Shown here piece by piece: positions 8,440 through 17,200 of a stretch of 64,000 bases of DNA (its first letter is position 1; each line of letters begins with the position of its first letter). The notes under the pieces were generated by a model, which saw nothing but the letters and a program-made list of their open reading frames with translations, did no database searches and was not told where the DNA came from. The stretch comes from Taibaiella sp. Its GTDB lineage: Bacteria > Bacteroidota > Bacteroidia > Chitinophagales > Chitinophagaceae. Where the stretch lies: assembly GCA_016786705.1 (NCBI GenBank), contig JAEUVV010000008.1, forward strand, positions 124,001-188,000, given 5' to 3'. The position numbers and the translations under genes were made by a program.

Positions 8440-11151
8440 ATGAGTGAAAACAACAATGGTTTACCTCCGGAAGAGTTGAACCCGGAATCAGAAAATAACA
8501 GGGTCGTAGCTGTAAATATCGAAGAGCAAATGAAGTCCGCCTATATCGACTATTCCATGTCGGTAATCGTAGGCCGTGCCCTTCCGGATGTTCGCGATGG
8601 CCTTAAACCGGTACACCGCCGTATCCTGTACGCGATGAACGAGCTGGGTATGGATTTCAACAAACCTTACAAAAAATCCGCGCGTGTTGTTGGAGAGGTA
8701 CTGGGTAAATATCACCCGCATGGAGACTCCTCTGTTTATGATGCAATGGTACGTATGGCCCAGCCCTGGAGCATGCGCTATATGATGGTAGACGGCCAGG
8801 GTAACTTTGGCTCCCAGGACGGTGACGGCCCGGCAGCTATGCGTTATACCGAGGTACGGATGCAGCGTTATGCCGAGAGCATGATCGAGGATATCGAAAA
8901 AGACACAGTAGATTTCGGCTTAAACTTTGACGACAGCTTAAAAGAACCTACGGTACTACCAACCCGCGTGCCCCAATTACTGGTGAATGGGTCCAGCGGT
9001 ATCGCTGTAGGTATGGCAACGAATATCATGCCGCATAACCTTACCGAGGTGATTGACGGGTGTATTGCCTATATCAACAATAAAGACATTCTTATAGAGG
9101 AGCTGATGAACTACGTGAAAGCTCCCGACTTCCCTACCGGCGGTATCATCTACGGTATCGACGGTATCCGCCAGGGCTTCATGACCGGCCGCGGAAGGGT
9201 TGTATTAAGAGGTAAAGTAGATATCGAAACCCTTAAAAACGGTAAGGACCAGATCGTGATCACCGAGGTGCCTTACCAGGTAAGCCGGGATACCCTGGCC
9301 GAAAAGATCGGTTACCTTGTAAACAATAAGATCATTGACGGCATTACCCACGTAGCGAATGAATCCAACAAAGACGGTACCCGTATCGTTGTTGAATTAC
9401 GCCGCGACGCGGTAGCCCAGGTCATCATCAACCAGCTGTATAAGTACAGTGAATTACAGACTTCTTATGGTATCAACAACGTGGCCCTGGTCAATGGCCG
9501 TCCGCGTACCCTGAACCTGAAAGACATGATCGCTGAATTCGTTGGCTTCAGGCTGGAGGTCGTTACCCGGCGGACAAAATACGAGCTGGAAGAAGCGAAA
9601 AAAAGAGCGCATATCCTGGAAGGATATATGAAAGTGATCGGCACCAAATCAGACCTGGACGAAGCGATCCGCATCATCAGGGAGAGCACAACGCCGGACG
9701 AGGCAAGGGAAGGCCTGATCAGCCGTTTCGATCTTTCTGAAATCCAGGCAAGAGCGATCCTGGAATTGCGCCTGCGTACCCTGACCGGACTGGAAATTGA
9801 CAAGATCAGAAGTGAATATGAAGAATTAATGAAAACGATCGCTCACCTGGAGGAATTGCTGGCCAATGAGTCTTTGCGTTTCGACATCATCAAAGAAGAA
9901 TTGCTGGAAGTACAGAAGAAATATGGCGATGAGCGCCGTTCGGAGATCCAGTATGCTTCCGGTGAAATGCGTATTGAAGATATGATCGCTGATGAGGATG
10001 TGGTGATCACCATTTCTCACCTTGGCTATATCAAACGTACTTCTGTAGCAGACTACCGCTCTCAGAAACGTGGCGGACGCGGCGCAATGGGTGGCAAGAC
10101 CAGGGAAGAAGATTACCTGGAGCATTTATTCATCGCCTCTACACACCATACCTTACTTTTCTTTACCGAGAAAGGAAGATGTTACTGGCTGAAAGTATAC
10201 GAAATCCCGGAAACGGATAAGAATGCCAAAGGACGCGCCATACAGAACCTGATGCAGATCCCTTCAGACGATAAGATCCGCGTGATCCTGGATGTACCGA
10301 ACTTGTCGGATGAGGCATTTGTAGAAAATCACAATATCGTATTGTGTACCCGCCAGGGCATTATCAAGAAAACAAAACTGAAAGATTTCAGCCGCCCGCG
10401 TCAAACCGGGGTGAACGCGATTACCATCAACGAGGGCGACCAGTTACTGGACGCTGCATTGACCGATGGCAACAGCTTCATTATGATGGCCGTGAAATCG
10501 GGCCGTGCGATCAGCTTCCCTGAGGAAAAAGTACGCGCAACCGGTCGTGGAGCTATAGGTGTAGGCGGCATCGAACTAGAGTCTGATAGTGATGCCGTTA
10601 TCGGTATGATCTGTTTGTCTAAGGAATTTAAAGACCGTGACAAGCAAGTACTGGTAGTTTCCGAGAATGGTTTGGGTAAACGCACACCGTTCTTCGAGAT
10701 ACTTGGCGAAGACGCTACGGATGAAGACAAAGAGAAAGCATTTACTTTGAAGAATGAAGATGGTACAGAAAACCTGTATCAACTGAGCTACAGGATCACC
10801 AACCGTGGTGGTAAAGGGGTAAAAACCATGAACATCACCGAGAAAACCGGCGCTCTGGCAGGCCTGCTATCGGTAACGCAAACAGATGACCTGATGATTA
10901 CCTGTAAAAGCGGCTTAACCATCCGTATGAAGGTGGAAAGTGTTCGTGAAGCCGGGCGCGCTACACAAGGCGTTAAGCTGATCAACCTGGACAATAACGA
11001 CAGGATAGCTGCAATTGCCCGTATACAAGAGCAGGATGAGAAAGAAGAAGAAGTAATAACGGAAGAAAATACTGACACAACAGCAGCAACTACTCCGGAC
11101 AACACTGAAGGTACTGCACCGGATGCAGCTACTACGGAAGCTCCGGAATAA
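8440..11151 (+). CDS. gyrA: DNA gyrase subunit A
   Basis: 903 aa. This is the breakage-reunion subunit of the type II topoisomerase that introduces negative supercoils with GyrB and ATP. The catalytic tyrosine is Y136 in AMRYTEVRM. The quinolone-resistance region reads HGDSSVYD, with S97 and D101 at the positions equivalent to E. coli S83 and D87, so the sequence is wild type there. A GyrA box (QKRGGRG) opens the C-terminal beta-pinwheel and separates it from topoisomerase IV ParC. The last roughly 40 residues form an acidic Glu/Thr-rich tail. It is followed at 25 bp by the exonuclease gene without a terminator. Confidence 0.98.
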   Translation: MSENNNGLPPEELNPESENNRVVAVNIEEQMKSAYIDYSMSVIVGRALPDVRDGLKPVHRRILYAMNELGMDFNKPYKKSARVVGEVLGKYHPHGDSSVYDAMVRMAQPWSMRYMMVDGQGNFGSQDGDGPAAMRYTEVRMQRYAESMIEDIEKDTVDFGLNFDDSLKEPTVLPTRVPQLLVNGSSGIAVGMATNIMPHNLTEVIDGCIAYINNKDILIEELMNYVKAPDFPTGGIIYGIDGIRQGFMTGRGRVVLRGKVDIETLKNGKDQIVITEVPYQVSRDTLAEKIGYLVNNKIIDGITHVANESNKDGTRIVVELRRDAVAQVIINQLYKYSELQTSYGINNVALVNGRPRTLNLKDMIAEFVGFRLEVVTRRTKYELEEAKKRAHILEGYMKVIGTKSDLDEAIRIIRESTTPDEAREGLISRFDLSEIQARAILELRLRTLTGLEIDKIRSEYEELMKTIAHLEELLANESLRFDIIKEELLEVQKKYGDERRSEIQYASGEMRIEDMIADEDVVITISHLGYIKRTSVADYRSQKRGGRGAMGGKTREEDYLEHLFIASTHHTLLFFTEKGRCYWLKVYEIPETDKNAKGRAIQNLMQIPSDDKIRVILDVPNLSDEAFVENHNIVLCTRQGIIKKTKLKDFSRPRQTGVNAITINEGDQLLDAALTDGNSFIMMAVKSGRAISFPEEKVRATGRGAIGVGGIELESDSDAVIGMICLSKEFKDRDKQVLVVSENGLGKRTPFFEILGEDATDEDKEKAFTLKNEDGTENLYQLSYRITNRGGKGVKTMNITEKTGALAGLLSVTQTDDLMITCKSGLTIRMKVESVREAGRATQGVKLINLDNNDRIAAIARIQEQDEKEEEVITEENTDTTAATTPDNTEGTAPDAATTEAPE

Positions 11152-11176
11152 GCTTAAAGCAGATTAAACCAAATCA

Positions 11177-11953
11177 ATGGCACAATTAAATTTGAATAAA
11201 CCCGTAGCGTTTTTTGACCTGGAAACAACTGGAGTTGACCCGGCAAAAGACCGCATCATAGAAATCGCGATCGTAAAGGTATTGCCGGACGGCAGCAAAG
11301 AGCGCTACGAGAAAAGAATAAATCCTGAGCGCCCGATCCCGGCAGAAACAACTGCTATACACGGCATCAGCGATGAAGATGTGAAAGACTGCCCAACATT
11401 TAAACAGCTGGCGCATGAGATCAATAATTTTATTAAGAACTGTGACCTCGGCGGCTACAATTCCAATAAATTTGATATCCCCTGCCTGGCAGAAGAATTA
11501 TTGCGGGTAGGCATTCCGGTTGATTTCAAAAACAGGAAACTAATCGATGTGCAACAGGTTTTCTACAAAATGGAACCCAGGACACTTTCCGCGGCCTATA
11601 ATTTTTATTGCCAGAAAGAACTGGAAAACGCCCACCAGGCTATGGCCGATGTGGATGCGACCATAGAGATCCTCGAGGCACAGCTGGACCGCTATAATGC
11701 AACAATAGAAAATGACGTGGATGTACTCCACAAATTTACCGGGGGCGATGATTTCGTAGATTATGCGCGCCGCATTATTTTAAAAGATGGTGTACCGGTA
11801 TTTAATTTCGGCAAGCACAAAGGTATTCCCGTGGCTACCGTATTCAAAAAAGAGCCGCAGTATTATGATTGGATGATGCAGTCTGACTTTGCTTTACATA
11901 CCAAGCAATGCATCTCGGAAATCCTCAATCAAATGCTTTTAAAAAAACCTTAA
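11177..11953 (+). CDS. DEDDh 3'-5' exonuclease (DnaQ/ExoX-like)
   Basis: 258 aa. The N-terminal DnaQ-fold exonuclease domain has ExoI FFDLETTG (D14, E16), the HGISDEDV segment, ExoII YNSNKFDIP and ExoIII HQAMADVDAT (His and Asp). A C-terminal module (FNFGKHKGIPVATVF, then YYDWMM) matches the small GKhKG domain attached to ExoX-like nucleases. It likely trims DNA 3' ends in repair, or proofreads in trans; it is not fused to a polymerase. It sits between gyrA (25 bp) and the mannosyltransferase gene (21 bp), so it is probably co-transcribed. Confidence 0.88.
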   Translation: MAQLNLNKPVAFFDLETTGVDPAKDRIIEIAIVKVLPDGSKERYEKRINPERPIPAETTAIHGISDEDVKDCPTFKQLAHEINNFIKNCDLGGYNSNKFDIPCLAEELLRVGIPVDFKNRKLIDVQQVFYKMEPRTLSAAYNFYCQKELENAHQAMADVDATIEILEAQLDRYNATIENDVDVLHKFTGGDDFVDYARRIILKDGVPVFNFGKHKGIPVATVFKKEPQYYDWMMQSDFALHTKQCISEILNQMLLKKP

Positions 11954-11974
11954 GGAAGACAATAATTATATAAG

Positions 11975-12688
11975 GTGAAGAAAGTCGTAATTATCCCCAC
12001 TTATAACGAAAAGGAAAATGCTCCACTGATCATTGCTGCCGTAATGCAGCTGGAGGGCGATTTTCATGTATTGATTGTAGATGATGGCTCTCCTGATGGT
12101 ACTGCTCAGATTGTAAAGGACCTGATTACAAATGAATATACAGGAAGATTGCATATCATTGAACGGTCGGGCAAACTGGGCTTAGGTACGGCTTATATCA
12201 CAGGGTTCAAATGGGCATTAGCTCAAGGTTACGACTACATATTTGAGATGGACGCTGATTTTTCGCATAAACCGGCCGATCTCCTGCGTTTGTTTGACGC
12301 CTGCCATCATGGTGGTGCCGACCTGAGTGTAGGCTCAAGATATGTAAAAGGCGGCAAACTGGAAAACTGGCCTGTAGACCGCGTATTTATTTCTAAAGGC
12401 GCCTCTTTTTATACCCGACTGATTACCTGGATGCCTGTTCGCGATACAACAGCCGGGTTTATGTGTTATAAGCGAAAAGTATTGGAAGCATTACCACTGG
12501 ACGAGATCCGGTTTATCGGTTATGCTTTCCAGATCGAGATGAAATACCGCAGCTGGAAGAAAGGTTTTAAAATCAAAGAGATCCCCATCACTTTTACCGA
12601 CCGCGTCCTGGGCGCTTCCAAGATGTCGAAAGGGATCGTGAAAGAAGCCGTTTTAGGCGTATGGAAAATGAAATGGTTCATTAAATAA
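11975..12688 (+). CDS. polyprenol-phosphate mannosyltransferase (GT2, DPM1-like)
   Basis: 237 aa, a family-2 glycosyltransferase of the dolichol/polyprenol-phosphate mannose synthase group. It has the VIIPTYNEKEN start, the nucleotide-binding VDDGSPDGT (36-43) and the metal-binding DAD (93-95) in EMDADFSHKP. It lacks the C-terminal membrane anchor of some homologues. It should transfer a hexose from GDP- or UDP-sugar to a polyprenyl phosphate on the inner face of the cytoplasmic membrane. The start is GTG at 11975, preceded by AAGG. Last gene of the gyrA unit, closed by the terminator at 12697. Confidence 0.85.
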   Translation: MKKVVIIPTYNEKENAPLIIAAVMQLEGDFHVLIVDDGSPDGTAQIVKDLITNEYTGRLHIIERSGKLGLGTAYITGFKWALAQGYDYIFEMDADFSHKPADLLRLFDACHHGGADLSVGSRYVKGGKLENWPVDRVFISKGASFYTRLITWMPVRDTTAGFMCYKRKVLEALPLDEIRFIGYAFQIEMKYRSWKKGFKIKEIPITFTDRVLGASKMSKGIVKEAVLGVWKMKWFIK

Positions 12689-12696
12689 ACCCATAT

Positions 12697-12739
12697 AAAA
12701 AAGCGTCCGGGACTTCAATTGAAACCCGGACGCTTTTTT
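12697..12739. terminator. bidirectional terminator
   Basis: AAAAAAGCGTCCGGG (12697-12711) pairs with CCCGGACGCTTTTTT (12725-12739), a 15-bp perfect stem between convergent operons. Confidence 0.92.
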
Positions 12740-12751
12740 ATATCCTGTAAG

Positions 12752-13405
12752 CTACATACTGACCAGTTTATTTTTTATAGCAAACAAGACCAATCCTACC
12801 CTTGATCTTACATTAAATTTTTCAAATAAAGCTTCGCGGTAATGGTCTACCGTTTTAGGACTAAGGCACATCTTATCCGCGATCTGCACATAAGTATAAT
12901 CCGTACAGGCCAGCTTCAGGAATTCCAGCTCTCTTTCTTTCAACTCCATATCCTGCAGGACTTTGCCATTTCGTTTCACAATATTATTCAGCAGCCTTGC
13001 ACTGGCGATCTCTGAACTGTAAAAACCTCGTTTTAAGATCGTTTCCATAGCGGCTACCAGCTCTTCTGAATCGGTGGTCTTCAGGAGATAACCTCGTACG
13101 CCCCGCCGCAGCATATTGATTACAGAGGCATCGTCATCATTAATGGTTAAAGCCAGCACCGGGATCTCGGGATGGTTTTCTTGCATCCACTCCATCGTTT
13201 GAAAGCCATTCATCACCGGCATATTGATATCCAGCAGAATAATGTCGGGAAAATCGTTCTTATCATTTTCCAGGTACTGGATCAATTCTTTACCATTCCT
13301 GGCCTCATGCAAGATCTGGTAACCGGGAACAGAGTTAACCAGGTCGCATATGCCCCTGGCCATTAACTGGTGGTCGTCTACGACGACAACTTGGATCTTG
13401 TCCAT
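12752..13405 (-). CDS. LuxR/NarL-family response regulator
   Basis: About 217 aa. The receiver domain has the acidic pocket VVVVDDHQ and phospho-acceptor D59 in ILLDINMP. A C-terminal LuxR-type helix-turn-helix follows (LSPKTVDHYREALFEKF). The start was set at ATG 13405, one base after the kinase stop codon, instead of an upstream in-frame TTG. It is the last gene of a four-gene operon and is expected to be phosphorylated by the kinase encoded directly upstream. Targets are not visible. Confidence 0.9.
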   Translation of the reverse strand: MDKIQVVVVDDHQLMARGICDLVNSVPGYQILHEARNGKELIQYLENDKNDFPDIILLDINMPVMNGFQTMEWMQENHPEIPVLALTINDDDASVINMLRRGVRGYLLKTTDSEELVAAMETILKRGFYSSEIASARLLNNIVKRNGKVLQDMELKERELEFLKLACTDYTYVQIADKMCLSPKTVDHYREALFEKFNVRSRVGLVLFAIKNKLVSM

Positions 13406-13406
13406 A

Positions 13407-14162
13407 TTATTCAAAATTATAAATAAGTAGTAAACTCGTTCCCCCTTTAACAGACGAAACGATATCTACCTGCGCGTTAATAATCTCTGCCCGTTTCCTG
13501 ATAGCGCTAAGGCCTGTACCTTCCGTGATACTGGTCCTGTCAAAACCATTGCCGTTATCGACGATGCTGACCCGCAGCGCTTTGTCGCTGTATTGCATAT
13601 TAATATCGATCCTGTCGCAAAGTGCATGTTTTAAAGAATTCGCAATAAATTCCTGGCATATCCGGTAAATAATCAATTCCACGTTCGCGTCCAGTTTACG
13701 ATAATCGCCTTTCAGCACAAATACGATTTCAACCGCGTTTAGTTTGGACAGGTAAGATACCAGCTTTTCCACCGCAGCTAACAGGTCATATTTTTGGATC
13801 AGGTCATCGTTTAAAAGCTTAGACAGCTGCCGCACCTCGTTCAGCGTACTCTCTGCCAGGTCACGCATACTATCCAGCTTTTCCGGGTTAAACTCTTTTT
13901 GCAGGGATTTAATATACATCAGGTTCAATGCGACCATTTGGCCTATATTGTCATGCAACTCGCCGGCAACCTGGCTCAGGATGCCGTCTTTCACCTCGAT
14001 CCTGGCCTTATTGATTTCAGAAAGATAACGGATTTCACGCTCCTGCTTTTCAACCAGCAGTTTATTCTTCTTACGTACAAACAGGACAAATACCACGATC
14101 ACCATCACGACAAGCGTAACGGGAATTATAGTGGCAATAAACATCAGGGTTTCATTATTCAT
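13407..14162 (-). CDS. sensor histidine kinase (HisKA_3 / LiaS-NarX type)
   Basis: 251 aa. There is one N-terminal transmembrane helix (about 8-29), a short coiled coil, and a HisKA_3 dimerisation motif with the phospho-accepting H70 in GELHDNIGQ. An HATPase_c domain ends the protein (NSLKHA N-box, VDNGNGFD G1 box). It lacks its own periplasmic sensor domain, so the two genes upstream probably supply sensing. ATG 14162 overlaps the preceding gene's stop codon (TTATGAATAA), which implies translational coupling. Confidence 0.88.
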   Translation of the reverse strand: MNNETLMFIATIIPVTLVVMVIVVFVLFVRKKNKLLVEKQEREIRYLSEINKARIEVKDGILSQVAGELHDNIGQMVALNLMYIKSLQKEFNPEKLDSMRDLAESTLNEVRQLSKLLNDDLIQKYDLLAAVEKLVSYLSKLNAVEIVFVLKGDYRKLDANVELIIYRICQEFIANSLKHALCDRIDINMQYSDKALRVSIVDNGNGFDRTSITEGTGLSAIRKRAEIINAQVDIVSSVKGGTSLLLIYNFE

Positions 14163-14787
14163 AACGTTGGCACAGCATGGCAATATTTAAGCAGGTGTAT
14201 AAAAACAAAATACTGATGAACGTAATCGAAATATGGATGACCTGCTGGTGTTTAAAAACAACCTCAAAATAATTCGCGACTAAAAAAAAAGAAGCGGAGC
14301 TCAGGTAGAGCATCAATCCCAGGGAGATCCATATTATAGGATTTTTATTAAAATTAATAATATCATCCGACCTTAAGGCTTCCAGTAAATAGGACATAGC
14401 TATGATGATCAAAAACAAGGAAGAAAGAAAATAGGACAGTATATTATAATCCACGAACCGGACCCAGGGCACGCGTGCTACAAAAAACAGCTCTGAAACC
14501 AGAAACAGGCTGATCAGTACGCCGGCAAGCCATTTATTAAACCTGGATTTAAACCATAAGGCATATAAGATACTGAAATACATGAATTCCAAGAAGGTAA
14601 CGATATCATACAAGGCCATAGTCGCTTTATTAGCTATCGATAAGTATTTGGCATAAAGCTCACAACAGAGCATGATCACCAAAAACAAGGGCAATAGCTT
14701 TAGCCAGCCGCTCCGGTTATTGTAGGTAACAAAGCCCACAACAATCGAACCGAGCATCACAAAATATAGGAAGTCCAGGGGGGTCAT
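14155..14787 (-). CDS. multi-pass membrane protein of the signalling operon
   Basis: About 210 aa and almost entirely hydrophobic, with six or seven predicted membrane helices and no catalytic motif. It begins at ATG 14787 through an ATGA overlap with the upstream gene, and ends overlapping the kinase start. The position suggests it is the membrane sensor or signal relay for the kinase, resembling 7-TM input modules that work in trans. Not recognised as a named family. Confidence 0.7.
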   Translation of the reverse strand: MTPLDFLYFVMLGSIVVGFVTYNNRSGWLKLLPLFLVIMLCCELYAKYLSIANKATMALYDIVTFLEFMYFSILYALWFKSRFNKWLAGVLISLFLVSELFFVARVPWVRFVDYNILSYFLSSLFLIIIAMSYLLEALRSDDIINFNKNPIIWISLGLMLYLSSASFFLVANYFEVVFKHQQVIHISITFISILFLYTCLNIAMLCQRYE

Positions 14788-15281
14788 CTTACGTTTAAGG
14801 CCAGCCTGCCACAATTTACCGGGCAGGGCCGCATTTTATTCATAATATAACTCCGCTCGGAACCCGGAACATTTTGGGTCAAAACAGATTCCGGCCAATC
14901 CTGTGGGGCATCTCCCAGCAGGTTACTGGGTACAAAAGCCAGGTTTTCTGTCCCTTCAGTTCCAGCCGATTTTGTGAAATAAACTCTTATTCCTAAGTTT
15001 TCAAGCGGCAGATTATTTGCTTCCGCGCCTTTACGTACCACGCACATGTAATTTTGCAGGTCTTCAAAGCTCAGCCAGACAGTCCTAGTTGTACTGGAAA
15101 GATTGGCCCTTTCTTTGATAAACTGTGTATGTGAATTGGTAAGGTCTGTGAAACTGATACTGCCATAAGTAGGTACTACATCTGGGCCACAAGCCACGCC
15201 ATAGCCATCAGAACGGGTACTGAACAGGTAAACATTCAGGGCTATTGATCCCAGTAAAAGGATAACTAAAATCGTACGCAT
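14784..15281 (-). CDS. exported/anchored hypothetical protein, first gene of the signalling operon
   Basis: 165 aa with an N-terminal hydrophobic anchor (about 3-20, uncleaved or weakly cleavable). A soluble extracytoplasmic domain follows, with cysteines at CGP, YMC and CPVNC. No family recognised. As the first gene of an operon whose members all overlap or nearly abut, it is a candidate ligand-binding or accessory component of the kinase system. Confidence 0.6.
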   Translation of the reverse strand: MRTILVILLLGSIALNVYLFSTRSDGYGVACGPDVVPTYGSISFTDLTNSHTQFIKERANLSSTTRTVWLSFEDLQNYMCVVRKGAEANNLPLENLGIRVYFTKSAGTEGTENLAFVPSNLLGDAPQDWPESVLTQNVPGSERSYIMNKMRPCPVNCGRLALNVR

Positions 15282-15677
15282 AAATCTTTTTTTAATAATG
15301 AGGTAATGATTGAAACATGAAATTAATGTATTTAATGAACAATTATATGAACGAGCACCACACGATCATTAATTTAATGTATTAAATAGCTTTAAACCCA
15401 CTGGATAAAAGGCCTGGCAGGAAAATCAATTCGGGGAAAATTCCTGAAAGCAGTGCCTTATTAATGGTTGATGAGTGATGGTTGATAGGTGATAATTAGT
15501 TGTTAATGGTAATTTGTTAATGATTAATAATTGATCGGCGGTGGGTGGTAAGTGAAGAGCAAACTAAGTATCCTGTCGACCGGGCTTTAGCGAAGAGGAG
15601 CCCTCTTTTTCACGATGATCTCCCTCAGAATTACCGACTCGTCCCATTCGCTTAAAAAGACAAGCCATGTACTAAAA
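15282..15677. repeat. intergenic region with degenerate GTGATGG/TTAATAAT repeats
   Basis: No convincing coding sequence in about 400 bp. Bases 15466-15560 are low-complexity words such as TGATGAGTGATGG, GATAGGTGATAATT and GGTGGGTGGTAAGTGAA. They are related to the repeats at 87-291, 43.57-43.61, 43.98-44.03 and 44.95-45.0 kb. Confidence 0.55.
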
Positions 15678-15713
15678 AACAACAAGGCTTACGAAATCGT
15701 AAGCCTTGTTGTT
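15678..15713 (-). terminator. terminator overlapping the hldD stop codon
   Basis: AACAACAAGGCTTACGA (15678-15694) pairs with TCGTAAGCCTTGTTGTT (15697-15713). On the minus strand it is followed by TTTTTTAGT. The stem begins inside the stop codon of hldD. Confidence 0.8.
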
Positions 15714-16689
15714 AATAATATTTACCTTGTTGCAGGTAATTTTCGATGTAATCTTTGATGCCCTCCTCAATACTCATAAAGGGCTCCCCGTATCCTGTAG
15801 CCCGTAGCTTATTCATATTAGCCTCGGTAAAATACTGGTATTTATCCCGGATATCTTCGGGGGTATCTATATAATTGATCTTTTCAGGCAGTTGTAATGC
15901 GGAGAAAACACTCCTGGCCAGGTCGTTAAAAGTCCTGGCCTTACCGGTACCTAAGTTGTAAATACCGGAATGTACCTGGTGCTCCATAAGCCATACACAC
16001 ACTTTGACCAGGTCTTTCACATAAATAAAATCCCGCATCTGCCCGCCATCGGTATAATCCGGGTTATGCGACCGGAATAATTTGATGGAATTGCCATTTT
16101 GCTCCAGGTTATTGAAAGCATGCAGGATTACAGAAGCCATACGGCCTTTATGGTATTCATTAGGGCCATATACATTAAAAAACTTCAGCCCGGCCCAGAA
16201 TGGCGGGCGCTCTGTTTGTGCTAAAGCCCATACGTCAAATTTTTGTTTGGAAACACCATAAGGGTTTAATGGTTTTAAGCCCGGTATGATCGATTCATTA
16301 TCATCATAGCCCAGGTCCCCATCGCCGTAAGTGGCCGCGGAAGAAGCGTACACCAAAGGCACTTTGTGCTCGGCACAGTATTCCCAGATATCTCTTGAAT
16401 ATTTAAGGTTAAGGGTCTTAAATACCTCTACATCCATCAGGGTCGTATCGGTACGGGCACCCAGGTGAAATATCGCCTGTACCGGATGCTCTTCCAGCCA
16501 GTCTATAAACTGCTCCCGGTGCACTTTAGCGTTATATTGCTTGCTGGCCAGGTTGTCCACTTTTGATTTTTCCGAAAAATCATCTACCAGTACCAGGTTT
16601 TCAAAGCCCAGCCTATTCAGGTAACCGGCCAGTACACTTCCTATAAAACCGGCTGCACCGGTCACTACGATCAAATCACTTTTTTTCAT
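15712..16689 (-). CDS. hldD: ADP-L-glycero-D-manno-heptose-6-epimerase
   Basis: 325 aa, an extended short-chain dehydrogenase (NAD(P)-binding epimerase). The Rossmann motif GAAGFIG is at 11-17 and the catalytic YxxxK is Y144/K148 (PYGVSKQK), with YASSAATYG as in E. coli RfaD/HldD. FFNVYGPNEYHKGRMAS is diagnostic of the family. It interconverts ADP-D-glycero- and ADP-L-glycero-manno-heptose in the cytoplasm for LPS inner-core synthesis. No other heptose genes are adjacent. Confidence 0.93.
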   Translation of the reverse strand: MKKSDLIVVTGAAGFIGSVLAGYLNRLGFENLVLVDDFSEKSKVDNLASKQYNAKVHREQFIDWLEEHPVQAIFHLGARTDTTLMDVEVFKTLNLKYSRDIWEYCAEHKVPLVYASSAATYGDGDLGYDDNESIIPGLKPLNPYGVSKQKFDVWALAQTERPPFWAGLKFFNVYGPNEYHKGRMASVILHAFNNLEQNGNSIKLFRSHNPDYTDGGQMRDFIYVKDLVKVCVWLMEHQVHSGIYNLGTGKARTFNDLARSVFSALQLPEKINYIDTPEDIRDKYQYFTEANMNKLRATGYGEPFMSIEEGIKDYIENYLQQGKYY

Positions 16690-16728
16690 ACTTAAAATCT
16701 GGGTTCAGGTATCGTATTCGCTAAAAAA

Positions 16729-16745
16729 AGGCTAAGCCGTAGCCT
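16729..16745 (-). terminator. short terminator for the His-rich protein gene
   Basis: AGGCTA (16729-16734) pairs with TAGCCT (16740-16745). On the minus strand it is followed by a T-run (A-run at 16723-16729 on the plus strand). Confidence 0.55.
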
Positions 16746-16777
16746 AACCTTAAATATATGCTTGTTGTTCTTTTTTA

Positions 16778-17131
16778 TTAATGCTTAACAGGTTCTGCAC
16801 CTTTGCCGTGTACCGCTTCAGCGTGAGTCGTATCAGCATTCGCACCAGCTTTGCCATCTTCAGCAGTCGCACTTGTATCTTCTTTATGTGCAGCCGGAGC
16901 AGCGTGTTCATTACCATGTGCAGGGGTGGCGTGAGCATCATGACCGGTACCATGTGCCTCATGACCGGCTTCAGTACCATGCGCATCACCATGCCCTTCT
17001 GAGTGACCCATTACCTGGATGAAGTTAGCGGTTGCGATCAATAATCCGACGATAATCAAGGCAAAAAACATCGCGGCCTTTGTTGTTACTGCCCTGCTTT
17101 TATTGTCTTCTGTTCCTACGGAATGTCCCAT
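16778..17131 (-). CDS. His/Ala-rich single-pass membrane protein
   Basis: 117 aa. A short basic N-terminus is followed by one transmembrane helix (about 19-40, AAMFFALIIVGLLIATANFI). A low-complexity tail of about 76 residues is rich in Ala, Gly, Glu and especially His (13 in the tail, several as HGDAHG/GHEAHG). The tail could bind Zn, Ni or Cu, but this is inference from composition. The codons are repetitive, which makes alternative-frame shadows likely. It has its own promoter and terminator and sits between sucA and hldD. Confidence 0.6.
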   Translation of the reverse strand: MGHSVGTEDNKSRAVTTKAAMFFALIIVGLLIATANFIQVMGHSEGHGDAHGTEAGHEAHGTGHDAHATPAHGNEHAAPAAHKEDTSATAEDGKAGANADTTHAEAVHGKGAEPVKH

Positions 17132-17164
17132 AATTCTTGAGTATTTTTGTTTTTAGATTTTTTG

Positions 17165-17172
17165 CAAATGTA
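17165..17172 (-). promoter_or_regulatory. -7 element TACATTTG (minus strand)
   Basis: A TAnnTTTG match on the minus strand, 33 bp upstream of the ATG at 17131. It gives the His-rich protein gene a promoter separate from sucA. Confidence 0.55.
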
Positions 17173-17200
17173 ATTAAATATTTGGTCTTACCTACTATCT

